The notes under the pieces were generated by a model. It ran no database searches. It saw nothing but the letters and a program-made list of their open reading frames with translations, and was not told the origin of the DNA. From positions 682,001 to 746,000 of the forward strand of contig VWZL01002012.1 of the NCBI GenBank assembly GCA_013396915.1: a stretch of 64,000 nucleotides of DNA. The letters are read 5' to 3'. This DNA is from Stercorarius parasiticus (Eukaryota > Chordata > Aves > Charadriiformes > Stercorariidae). Below are positions 49,199-59,270 of this stretch, one piece after another; positions within the stretch are counted from its first letter, which is position 1, and the number at the start of each line of letters is the position of its first letter. The translations under genes and the position numbers were made by a program.

Positions 49199-49799
49199 CC
49201 TCTTAATTTTCTGTCTTGTTTAAAGGCAAAGAATAAGAAGGAGTAGAGGCTTTGTGTACAGGTACCAATGAGGTGGATTATTTCTGTTTACTGCTCTTTT
49301 TGTTACTACCATTTAGAATGTTGTTAAACAAATAAGAATAAATACATGTGTGTTTTTAAACAGGAAATGAGCATTTCTCTATGAATAGGAAATACAGGCA
49401 ACTTGAACTCACAAGAAAGAAGTCATAAACTATACTACTCTCTATAAAAAATGGAAGACCTAGGTTTATGGAAAAGACACTGGTTTTGTGCCTGCCTCAG
49501 TGAAAGCTAAAAAGCAAATCTGTTTACCCTCCTTGAAAGAGGGGAGTCTTTTGAATCTCTAATACCAAGCCTGTACTTACTAGTTGCTGTATTTATGAAG
49601 CTGATTATTTATGATTGCCATTCAGAAAGTTCTACTGAGAATAACTATTTCCATGCTGATAAGTTCATAAGCAGTAGTTAGTAGGATATTGACAGTACGT
49701 TTGGTATTAGTTTTCATACTTTTTGGCACTTTGGAACATTTCTCAGGATTCTTGCTATGAATATGGATGAAACATTCCAAAGAATGAGGAATAACAGCT

Positions 49800-49818
49800 C
49801 CCCCCCCCTTTTTTTTTT
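49800..49818. repeat. C9/T10 polypyrimidine run
   Basis: Nine C followed by ten T on the plus strand, uninterrupted. It is prone to slippage and may be a sequencing or assembly weak point. Confidence 0.9.
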
Positions 49819-49859
49819 AAAGGACAGTAGTGGGACTGTTTTCCGCTTCTGGAAGCAAG

Positions 49860-50340
49860 TATATTTGTGTTTCATTAAAAGCCATTGCATTTTAGGATCA
49901 CAAATTTCAGTCTAGCACAAAGCCTGAAATCATTGAAAGATTTCACTTTTGCCCGACACATTAATGCTATGTAAGCGTTTGCTCAGTCCTTAATAGGACA
50001 AAATACAGCATTTCCACTGCAAATAACTTTTATATAAATCTCTGGTCACGGTAACCCCGTAATTCAAACTAGGCTTGTTTCTTTTCCCTGAAATTTGTGA
50101 TTATGAACTTCTGACGGCTGGCAGGAACACACACTAATGCTGCCAGCAAAACTCTGGACGTGGTGCAGTCGTGTTTTGAGCATCTTTTGCTGGGATCCTG
50201 TAATAAGCTTGCCTTGTATGGCATCGAGACAATTGAATTCTCTTTTGCATTATACACTTCTATAATTGCATTACTGTCTCTTAAGACTTTTTTCCCCCAT
50301 AAATGATTAAAACTGTTGTTACACAAATTTGGACTTGGGA
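49860..50340. promoter_or_regulatory. Candidate conserved regulatory block
   Basis: High-complexity non-coding stretch with ATTAATGC, CGGTAACCCCGTAATTC, TTGCATTATAC and TATAATTGCATTA. It contains TAAT/ATTA cores, octamer-like TTGCAT sites and retained CpGs. There is no repeat family and no long frame. The enhancer-like assignment is by appearance only. Confidence 0.3.
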
Positions 50341-52017
50341 GACATATTTAAACCTCCTTATACAGAACGTAAGTGGCCGAAAAACTCACCGTCTGCAAGC
50401 ATGGTGTGTTTGCTGTTTTGTGATTTTCTTAAAGTTTAGAGTTTTGTAAAAGAGAAGCCTGTATCCTACTAATAGTATTGTTCACATGTTCTCTCATTTG
50501 TATAATTGAGAAAATTACCAATATAATGAAAACAGCTCCATCTAAATAAGTTCTCTATCCACAGTTAATAAAATAGTATCTACCCTCAGAGACCTGGAAT
50601 TTCTCTGCAAACGCTTTTAGTTAAACAAAGCATTTTGTGTACCTACAGTAAATGTGATATTTATTTTTTCATTATTCATGAAACAACTTTAATGTCACTG
50701 CTGATTTTCCTGGTAGGATGTTCAGCTCCAGCATACCGGAGCTCATGCTGAGTTGTAGCTGAAGATGTCATTCACAATAAACATGAGCTGCTGTGACAAT
50801 ATGATGGCAGAAGGTGAAGAATCTCTTTTCTTGTGCAAGGGCGTGCATGTCTCTCTCTCTCTCTCTGTGTGAGAGGGAGAGAAAGAGAGAGATTTGATTG
50901 TGTTTACAAGATTCATTCGCGGCACAGCAGGCAGTAGTCACATTGTAATATTCACCTTAACACAGATAATTTGATTTTCATCCTGGTTATCATGCATTTA
51001 GACATAACGATACATGAAAATATATGCTTTAGCAGTGCATTTTAAACAAGGTTGCACACTTTAAGTCGGAATATATTAGAAGTGAGCGTTGATTTTTGCA
51101 ACTGCAGAAGTCCTGGAAAGCACCATTCAGTGTATGTTACAAAATTACTAAGATGAAAGTGAATTCTAATGGGTGAGTCTCAGGGACTGCTACTGTTTCT
51201 GGGATGAACTCCACAGGGTGGGCTTCCCCAGATTTGACATCTCTAAAGGTGTACAAGTTTTTCCCATTTGAGAGCCTCAGGCACTAATGGAATTTCTTTT
51301 CTCAGTCCCAGGTTGTCTCCTGACTGGAAAATGAAGAGTCAAAAAGTCCCACGGCCTTTCTGCCCTTTACACTGAAGGGAAAATGAACTGCCTGGTCATA
51401 GGACAAATGTTGTCTTGGGTCACCATCAAGATCCTGACCTTCCTAACTGATGTGATACACGGAAAGAGGTACATTGATGCTTGTCAAGAGCAGAGCCTCA
51501 TTATTGCGTCCTCGAGAAGCCTGAGAGATAAGGGGATCTCTCAGCGATTTAATTACAGTTGTAACACACTAGCCTTCATGCAAGACAAAAAGGAATCTGC
51601 TGTTTGCGCTGTGAGATTTCAAGCTTGACTTAAATCTAAAGAGTGTGGACGTGGTTGGGCATGATTTTGTGAATCATCTACAGCACACTTGCAACAAACA
51701 AAAGCAGGCATAATTCTCCTGAAGTCAACAGGGTTGAGCGTGTTTATACGAATGGGGCATTTGGCCCAAATCCAGTTGGAGTCTTTGCAGTATCGCACCT
51801 CTGAATCTTCGGAGGTTTTCTTAGAATCATTAATATTGAGGCTGTATGGTACCCAAGGTAATTATCCATTACTGCTTGGGCCGGGCCCAGGAATTATTCC
51901 ACAACATGTTGCCTCATTAGTATAATATAATGGAAAGAACAGAAACAAACTAGAAACTAGGAAAATAAGGGTGCTAAGAGGAGAAGGGTGTGAAGAAAAC
52001 AAACACAGCAGGGTGAG
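50341..52017. other. Unassigned non-coding stretch
   Basis: No gene is seen. The (CT)n/(GA)n element inside is listed separately. At 51711-51776, CTCCTGAAGTCAACAGGG ... GGGGCATTTGGCCCAAATCC matches the layout of an old amniote repeat (GAAGTCAATGGG ... ATTTGGCCC). The surrounding 51640-51930 has TAATTA-type cores and may be a conserved element. Confidence 0.45.
50849..50892. repeat. (CT)n followed by (GA)n inverted simple repeat
   Basis: A (CT)9-type run (about 50850-50866) passes through GTGTGA into GAGAGGGAGAGAAAGAGAGA. The two halves are complementary and can form a hairpin or H-DNA. A 60-codon minus-strand frame across it is spurious. Confidence 0.9.
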
Positions 52018-52021
52018 GTTC

Positions 52022-52102
52022 TCCGATGGTGTAAATCAGTGCATCACTATCACGTTCTGTGAGGCTCTGCCAATTTACACCCTGTGATGCTCTGGCCCAT
52101 GA
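52022..52102. mobile_element. Palindromic MITE-like ancient repeat, copy 1
   Basis: GGTGTAAAT (52028-52036) and ATTTACACC (52074-52082) form a perfect 9-bp inverted repeat. TGATGCTCTGGCCC follows. The same layout occurs at 56713-56778 and is a pattern I know from old amniote DNA (GGTGTAAATCAG ... ATTTACACCAGCTGAGGATCTGGCCC). It has no coding capacity. I do not assign a Repbase name. Confidence 0.6.
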
Positions 52103-53699
52103 TTATTAGGAAAGTATGTTGTTGATATGCTCTATAATGGCTTCCATTACCAGCCCGTGCTAAAAGAAGCAGCTGGTGAAAGTTATGTTTATGTTCCACA
52201 GATGGATCGGCAATGGCAGAGACATAGCTCTGTGTCTGGTAAACAGGTGTTTGACTTTATTTTTGCTAGCTAGCCAGAAGAAGTCAGATTCTTGGTGAGA
52301 GGTGTAGGCAAAAGAGACCAACTTAGTAGCTGAAAAGGAAGAAACAATTCTTTTTGGTTGCACTTTACCTTCTTTTTAAATGGCGAGTAGTGTCCTGAAA
52401 TGAATCCTGCCTTTTATCAGCATAGTCTAAGTGTCCTGGAAGAAAAATTAACGGAGGGGAAAAAATCCCAAAACTAGTGGGGAATATTCAAATAATATTG
52501 TCCCACCTCCTTCCTTTCTTGCTTGTTTTCAGCAGGAGAAGGAAGCACTTTGGCTTCAGACAAAGTGAAAGGTGTCTATAATGGACTCAAAACTTCCCAT
52601 GCCAGAGGAGCAACTTCACCGGTTGCTGGAGTGCAGAACAGGAGTAGTTGAAATTACAGTGGAGGTTAGCTATGCCTTTGCTGGGAAGTGGAAATATAAT
52701 AATCTCTTTAATAAGAAATGTTTTGCAAACCAACTCCAACACCTGTAAATCTAATACTTATGGGTGCACAGCCAGTGCAGAAAGAGAACAATTGTTTTTC
52801 AGCTTATTGAAAATAAACCATTTATTTTGACTGTGTTTATTCATTCTCGATTGCTTAGAAAACCAAAAAGTGGCTGGGATTTTTTCTGGTCTCTGGATGA
52901 CAAATACTTCTAGATGGAAGCATGACAACATGTAAATTCCTGGGTGAATATCATTCAGGCTAAAATTCCTTAAACTATGAGGGTTTGGGAGCATTTTCAT
53001 GGATACCCAGCAGTAGGCTGAATCCTCATTAATAACTAATCTTATGACTCTGTGAATCATAGTGATCCAGATTCAGCGCTTCTAGTTGCAAATCAGGTTA
53101 TTATTTTACTCTTTGACCAGCTCTAGGGAAAGCTCCTTAATATGTAATGCAAAGAAATAGCCTAAGGGAATAGAGCAGGCTGGCAGCATTTGCCTACAAC
53201 TTTCCCACACTGCTACCGGGTGTTGATCCTTCTGGCAGAAGGTTAAGTGCATCCTGCTGAGTCCTTGAAACTGGTGGCCAAGGTGGCCACAAGTGGTTCT
53301 CCAAGACAAGAGGTGACCCAGAGAGCAGGAAGACCAGCTGGGATGGCTGGAGAACCCTGAGTAGGTCTGAAGAGAAGTTCACCCTCAGCATTGTTAACTC
53401 GTTATCACGCCTGTTTTATTGAAACCAAACTCCTCAAAGGGGCGGCTTTGGAATTGGTGCGTTATGTCGGGAAGGTAGCTGTTTAAATGAAGTGTGAGCA
53501 GCGCGTGTTTTTGAGCTTCTGTTGTAGATGTAATATATGAAGGAATAGTGAGAGCAGCAGGTGTTGTCGAAATTTATGGAGGAGCAGCAAGCCCAGGCGG
53601 CAGCCCCACAGGAAGAGCAGCGACAGTTACCGCAGCAGATGGTCTCGAGAATTATGAACGTGGGACCTATCCCCAGCTGCCCCTATAACCCATTCCTTG
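52103..53699. other. Unassigned non-coding stretch
   Basis: No gene is seen. The part from about 53200 to 53700 is GC-richer and may hold more CR1-derived sequence upstream of the recognised endonuclease relic, but I cannot show it. Confidence 0.4.
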
Positions 53700-54060
53700 A
53701 GCAGGAACCAACAAGGCGTTGAGTCCAGGCCTACATGGTCAACTTGAGCAGCGAGACTGGGGACTGTCAGGGGAATGAGCCACTCTAGATCCATGCTGAA
53801 CAAGCCCGACCCAAGCTGTGCATATTGATCTCTGAGCAGTGGTTCTGCTGCCGACTAGGCGAGGTACATCTTGAACCAGTTGGGAATCCCAGAATAGAAG
53901 TACTGATAAAGGCTCATGGAGGAATTTAACTACCCAGACATCTGTTGAGTAACAAATACAGCTGAACATGCATCATCGCAGAGGTTCCTAAATTATAGTG
54001 AAGACAACTTTATGATCCAGAAAGTAGAGACTCCTGAGGAGAAGCCATCCTGGATCTACA
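53700..54060 (+). mobile_element. CR1 LINE relic, ORF2 endonuclease region
   Basis: Translating the plus strand with frame changes gives CR1 apurinic-endonuclease landmarks in order. A LWVRI-type stretch appears near 53783. A degraded VCYRPPDQ region is near 53840. The GDFNYPDICW motif reads EEFNYPDIC* at 53918-53950. Then come the QRFLNYSEDNF and IQKVETPEE segments (about 53970-54040), the counterparts of RRFLE..EDNFL and Q.VSEPT. Stops and frameshifts make it non-functional. CR1 copies are normally 5'-truncated and keep the 3' end, so an isolated 5' ORF2 piece implies later deletion. The upstream limit is uncertain. Confidence 0.7.
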
Positions 54061-55389
54061 GGAGTATATTAATGAAATTTGCAGATGAAACTTTGCAAGT
54101 GCATTAAAAATACAGCAGCACTGTGTTTTAGGATTGACTTTAGCAGAGTATCGTATGTCTGCAGAATGGACTGTCTTCTTATCTGTTTACTCATTTTTAC
54201 TGTTTCACAGGTAAACGAAAGTTCAAGCCTACCTTCTCCTGTCTTTAAACCTGTTTGCGTCATCCTTGCACGCAAAACATTTAAGATCTGCAGGCTCTTA
54301 ACTACTGTGCTTTGCAAACATCTCTGTTGGACAACACATAGCTCAGGACAGAGACCTGGAGAATTAGAAAAGCAGATAGATAACAGCACTATGCCCGTTC
54401 CCTTCAAAAATGCAAGTGCATAGCTTTGCAGAAAAAAAATCATTTGAAACAAATGTTGAAGAGGATGAGGAATCTTAAGAAGCAGAAATATTGAAAAGAT
54501 AATAATGAACAGCGAATAAGGCATGAGTTTTCAATAAGGCACAATAGCAAAAGGGGCCTATAAAATTTTGGAGTACAAACAAAGAGATATTACATCACAG
54601 AGTAAAGTTCAAATAGGGCTTTTTTTCCCCCCTGCTTGGTTGCAGGAGATATAAAATAGGCTAGTGCACCGAAATGAGCAACAAAAAGGTTACGCTGATT
54701 ATAAAGATGAACTTCTGACAGTAAGACTTATGACTTTTTGAAAAATCTTCTAGAAGTTTTGATTTACAATGACACTAGAAAAAGGAAAACCAAACAAAAA
54801 GCCCACAAAACTTGATTTTTATCCTGAAGCAAGGGAATCTGTGAAATCTTTGGGGAAAAAATTCTCTTAAAATTTCTCACATAAATCAGCTAATCTTTGC
54901 CATCCTCAAAGAAAAAGCAGCCCTGAATGAATCCTGCTTCATTCCTCAGATTTAATACAGGGATAATGCCGGGTTTACTCTCTAATGATTCATTTCCTTA
55001 CATCTGGAGAATGTGTCTTTTGAAAATTTAGGGGAAAAAAAACCCAAGAATTTTTGGTGGGTTTTTTTTTTCCTCTCTTGCCAAGTTTTAATTTGATGCA
55101 TTCATTTCTCCATTACTGTTCTGTCCCAAAGTTTATTGTCTCAAACGCTATGCAGCAAAATCTTTTTCTCATCTCTTCAGGAAGGTAACGTTTCAATTTA
55201 CATTTGTAATAGCGAGGTATGATCATCTCAGCGGCATGGTAACCTTAGTAATCTTCCTGCTAAAAACCTGTTCATTAGCTTTATGATAAAATATGCCTGT
55301 GTTATAAATATTTCCAGAAAAGAACAGAACTTTTCACTTGTCTACATTAATGCTGACATCTGCTATAGGTCACACAGAGAAAGAAATCT
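54061..55389. other. Unassigned non-coding stretch
   Basis: No gene is seen. It holds the G/A-C hairpin at 55033-55073. Open frames of 151 codons (minus) and 114 codons (plus) overlap each other at 54069-54524 and have no motif. Confidence 0.5.
55033..55073. repeat. Imperfect inverted repeat (A-tract/T-tract hairpin)
   Basis: GGAAAAAAAACCCA at 55033-55046 faces TGGGTTTTTTTTTTCC at 55058-55073, with two extra T on the second arm and a loop of about 11 nt. Confidence 0.8.
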
Positions 55390-55550
55390 ACCTCCAAAAG
55401 TGATTCCAATTCAGCATTGTATTAAGACTATTATCAAATAATTCCACTCCACCCGATCAAAGGCTTTCTCCGCATCTAATGTTAATAGTCTCGAGCCTTT
55501 GCTTTTTCGAAGATTTTAGACTCCTCAAAGCATCACCTAAAAGGTCACTT
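55390..55550 (-). mobile_element. L1/Tx1-clade reverse-transcriptase relic
   Basis: On the minus strand, positions 55479-55444 translate to LDAEKAFDRVEW, the RT motif A (catalytic Asp region) characteristic of the L1/Tx1 group. CR1 and L2 carry LDFSKAFDTV- or LDLSAAFDTV-type sequences at this position. Upstream in a neighbouring frame, a GDALRSLK stretch corresponds to the D.LR.L. segment. Downstream NYL..VL...IGITF and a weak LY..P.A..-like region follow the expected order. Stops and at least one frameshift are present. About 160 bp are recognisable and the ends are uncertain. It is an old, dead copy. Confidence 0.65.
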
Positions 55551-56712
55551 GAGGGGTCAGGGAGCGTTCAGGTCTTCGATGAGAAAGAACCAAGAGCTCC
55601 TTTTAATCTTAATATTCAACTTCAGTACACACACACACAAAAGAATAAATAATTTCAGGAAGACTGGTCTCAGGCCGGGCACAAGCAATAGCGGAAGACT
55701 TTTTTTGTCAAAGGTGCAGTCTAAGAACTACCTTTGCAAGCAAGGAATTTGGAAGGAGATGAAAAAATGAATGAGAATCCCTCTCTGGTTATTATTTCTG
55801 TCTGAGTTCCAGTTCGAATTCAACTCAGACAAAGAAGATTGGAGACAAGCATGCTATCAACAAGATAGCAGCAGTGATATACAAACCGCTGCTAATGAAC
55901 TCCCTTCATGTATCCAGGGAGCCCTCCTAAAGAAAGCCTACAAACACCTGCCTGAAGGCTCTTCTTGCTTCAGGCCAGATGGATTTGCTTGCTGTTCTTG
56001 CTCAAAGTTAATTTGTAATCTACAAAACCAGTCTCCTATTAAGAGACAGAAACAAAACCTAAAGGTAAAAAAATGGCGACAGAATCTCTATCAACCCAGA
56101 GCTTCAATTTTTCTGTCTGCTGCACCTGAATGGGCATGGGCAGTCACTGGACTGAGTCTCTTCAAGGTTTCAGCACAGCAGTGGAAGCAAAGGCCAGTAA
56201 GAAAAGTCACTTGTGGATCCATATTTCTATGCGGGAAGGTACAAAAAGGCTCTGAACTGTCCCTGAGCAAGGTTATTAACTTGAAAAGTACTTAGCTGAA
56301 AGTCTTTCCTGGTGCATTGACTCATGCCCTCCACTTCAGCAAAGCCAGATTACAGTGATTTGCCAACGATTTTGCAGCTGCAAAATGCAGGAAGGTATTT
56401 TAATTGCATTTTCCCCTGTGATCAGTTCTCTTGCCATATTCTGTGGTTGAAATCTTATTGGAATGCTTTAAATAGAACAAAGACTTGGTCGGCTGTTCTG
56501 CCCCGTCACCCTTCCTCTTCCCCACCCAAGCTGGTCCAGGTTGTTCAGATGGAAATGCTACTTTTATCTAAAATGCTTTTCACCTAAAAAGTGACTGCAG
56601 ATGAACAGTGCCGACAGGAACTCTTCATAATCACTGGCTGGGCTTTTCGCGCTTGATATACGTTTCCCAAAGGAAGGGCACTGAAAAATTTGTATCAAGT
56701 TTGGAAATGGAG
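55551..56712. other. Unassigned stretch next to the L1-type relic
   Basis: It contains the second-longest open frame of the window (174 codons, plus, 55771-56295). Its translation is rich in Q, S and K, has no domain I recognise, and lacks a splice context or an upstream promoter. I regard it as fortuitous. Confidence 0.45.
55626..55638. repeat. (AC)n microsatellite
   Basis: Short ACACAC run of about six units inside an otherwise unassigned segment. Confidence 0.85.
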
Positions 56713-56778
56713 CGGTGTGAACTGACTTCAGAGCCATCAATAGGCTGATTTACCCCAGCTGAAGTTCCTGAGCTGCAC
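56713..56778. mobile_element. Palindromic MITE-like ancient repeat, copy 2
   Basis: GGTGTGAACTGACTTC at the start and GCTGATTTACCCCAGCTGAAG at the end are degraded inverted arms with the same layout as the copy at 52022. The trailing TCCTGAGC corresponds to the GGATCTGGCC end. It is more diverged than copy 1. Confidence 0.5.
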
Positions 56779-58152
56779 AAAAATACCCCTTACATTATAT
56801 GTGAATCAGCTGTTTAGTAATCAGTGGGATCCAGATTCTGGTGGTTTTACTTCCACAAAAGGCAGGAAGAAGGTTTTTATCACATTTTGCTTTGTGATCA
56901 GCTCTGAAGCCTTACCGGCAGATGAAATTTCAACTCACTCCGATTTCCATTAATACAAAGATGGTTAAACTATTTGCTTTCTTCTTGCTCTTCACCTGTA
57001 TATACTCACCTTGAGTAGTAAGAATATGTAGAACTCGCCTCATTCACCTTAATGGCCCGTCTGGTGGAGGTGCAGAGATGATGGTCCTCAGGTCCCTGAA
57101 CAGCCTCTTGAGGGACGTGGCCTCTTCCCTTACATCTCCTGAATTGCCTGGTGGAGCAGCTCACCTCTTTCTGTCAAATAAGCCCCGCACTTCTGTTACC
57201 TGCCTGAGGTTGACACCACTCCTGCGAAGTCACAAAGAAGTATTTACTATCAGATACCAGTTCCCATGAAATGTTTGTGTGGAAGCAGGATTTCTGCTAA
57301 GGAGGAGGAGCAGGGGTGGAAGCATGGGTTGATTAGGTCCCCTTGGTTAGATTGGATCTAGTTCCTATCTTGTGCTAATCCACCCCAGACTCCTGGCGGT
57401 AAGATCCAAAGAAGCATAAAGCAGATACCAGGAGAAGGCAGAGGGGGCTGGTCAGGGGTGTTTGTAAATAAATCTGGAACCTGGGATCTGCAGCCTGCTT
57501 GGTTATGGTTTTGTGAAAACACTATTACAGCATAAAATGAAAGCAGGCTGTGCAATGAAAACAAGAGGAATGCCATCACCCAGGTAGGCTCGTACTGCAA
57601 ACCACCCTGGTCAATCATCTGAGATGAATGGAGGTATCCGCTGAATAACCTCACTTTGCAACTTTTATGTGAAGGCTTGATAAATGAAGTCAGGGAGAGG
57701 TACAAGAAAGTGATTAAAACCAGCCTGCGCAAAAGGCAATGATAACCTCCCTGAGCTTGAAACTTTTTTCCCCCTTCTGCCTGAGTTTGTTGGATAATTA
57801 ACCCTTTCGTCCTTCAGTCTCTGTACACAAACGTTTGTATATTCCTACAAAGCAGCTGCATCTTGGCAGGCAATTTGTCACTGGTAATAAATTAGACCCA
57901 GTGGCAAGGCCAGCCACTTCCAATGGGGATGCTTACAACCAGGTACCGCGATCTGGAGTTTCGTAGTGGCCTCGGTGGAGCAGAAGACCTTTTCCAAAGT
58001 TTAGCTCACTCATTTCTTGTCTCTGGGCTCTCTAAGCTGCCCAGTAGCTCACTTGGCAACTCCTTTTAGGCACCCTCCTGGAAGAACATGCCCCAGGCCA
58101 CGCTGGCCAAATAGTTTTAGGGCATGCCAGTCTGTTGTCATAGTGAGCTTGA
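56779..58152. other. Unassigned non-coding stretch
   Basis: No gene or repeat is recognised. A 124-codon minus-strand frame (57358-57732) has no motif. Confidence 0.5.
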
Positions 58153-58381
58153 ATGGAATATTATCAGGAAGAAATTTTTCACTATGGGGGTGGTGAGACA
58201 CTGGCCCAGGTTGCCCAGAGAAACTGTGGCTGCCCCATCCCTGGAGGTCTTCAAGGCCAGGCTGGATGGGGCTTTGAGCAACCTCGTCTAGTGGGAGGTG
58301 TCCCTGCCCATGGCAGGGGGTTGGAACTAGATGATCTTTAAGGTTCCTTCCAACCTAAACTATTCTATGATTCTATGATTA
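58153..58381 (+). mobile_element. CR1 LINE, 3'-end fragment with octamer tail
   Basis: A plus-strand CR1 tail. It begins near TATTATCAGGAAGAAA and continues through GGTGGTGAGACACTGG, CCCAGGTTGCCCAGAGAAAC, CCCATCCCTGGAGGTCTTC, AGGCTGGATGGGGCTTTGAG, GTCCCTGCCCATGGCAGG and GGAACTAGATGATCTTTAAG. It ends in TATTCTATGATTCTATGATT, the two-unit ATTCTATG tail. About 230 bp remain; it is 5'-truncated and inactive. It is the best-preserved mobile element in the window and the clearest marker of an avian genome. Confidence 0.97.
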
Positions 58382-58879
58382 TTGTTACTAAAGGAAAAGG
58401 TAGTTCTAGCATTATTGTCAGGCAGGGGCCAGGATTTCTCGTTGTGGACCTGGAACCATCATCTGTAATCTCTTTCGGTAAAATTATTTACTGATTTTTA
58501 GAATGACCAGAGTATGCAGAAAAGCATTTTACCCACATACGGCATAGTTGGAGATTAATGGATTTCCCATCCCTAGTTACAGTCCATTGTGCTTCTAGGT
58601 GTTAAAAAGAAAGGGGTCTCACAAGCAGACCCTGCCCAAATGTGGTCAGAGGCAGCTGCTTATGGTTTGGTTGCTTCGTTTGTGGTCTGCCCAGCCGCAT
58701 TAAGATACCGAATCAGGCACTTACAGAAAAACGTCTGTCGAGAGTCTGAGTCTGAGATGGGCTCTCAGGTGGAGATCTAGAAATGAGCATTAACAAAATA
58801 CACATAAGCTTTCTTGCCTATCAGAGAAATAAGCTTTTCTATGGGGAACACCCCCCCTCCCCAGACGTAGCCCAAACAA
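58382..58879. other. Unassigned non-coding stretch
   Basis: No gene or repeat is recognised. Confidence 0.5.
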
Positions 58880-59270
58880 CGGCAGCAGCCCCACTGCCTG
58901 TATTGAACAAAGCTCTTTAAACCCTTACCGAGAAGCAAAATCTCGGCTGAGAAATGTCAACAGAGCTTTTACGACAGCCTGAAAATTAATTGTCCTCTGA
59001 AATGGCAGTCCTCAATTTAGGCTTAATCTCTCTTGCATTACTCAGGTAGCTATTGTGAAGTATCACCCCGCTTGCTGCTCTCGCTGACAGTTTCTATATC
59101 CCTTCACCACGCCCACTGGAAGGAAAACAATCACATAAATCCCTCTTGCAGGGCATGCTCAAACTCGTTTCTTATTGTGGGGCAAATTTATGGTCGCATT
59201 TACTATGTAATCTTTAAAGGGGACTGGCTGGCGGTTGAAGGTCTAAAATTACAGATGACCTAGGTGTAAG
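58880..59270. promoter_or_regulatory. Candidate conserved regulatory block
   Basis: High-complexity sequence with a SOX-like GAACAAAG (near 58906), TTAATTGTCC, GGCTTAATCTC, AAACAATCAC and CGCATTTACTATGTAATC. CpGs are retained and no repeat family is visible. All frames are short. The enhancer-like status is inferred from composition only. Confidence 0.3.

Noticed and set aside
53579..53728. Q/E-rich open frame upstream of the CR1 relic as a processed pseudogene
   Set aside because: Stop density across the extended frame is at the random level, and the downstream part is better explained by CR1 endonuclease in another frame.
54069..54524. 151-codon minus-strand and 114-codon plus-strand overlapping ORFs
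   Set aside because: They overlap on opposite strands without domains. At most one could be real and neither has supporting signals.
55771..56295. 174-codon plus-strand ORF as a gene
   Set aside because: No domain and no promoter or splice context. It lies near a dead L1-type relic and is consistent with chance.
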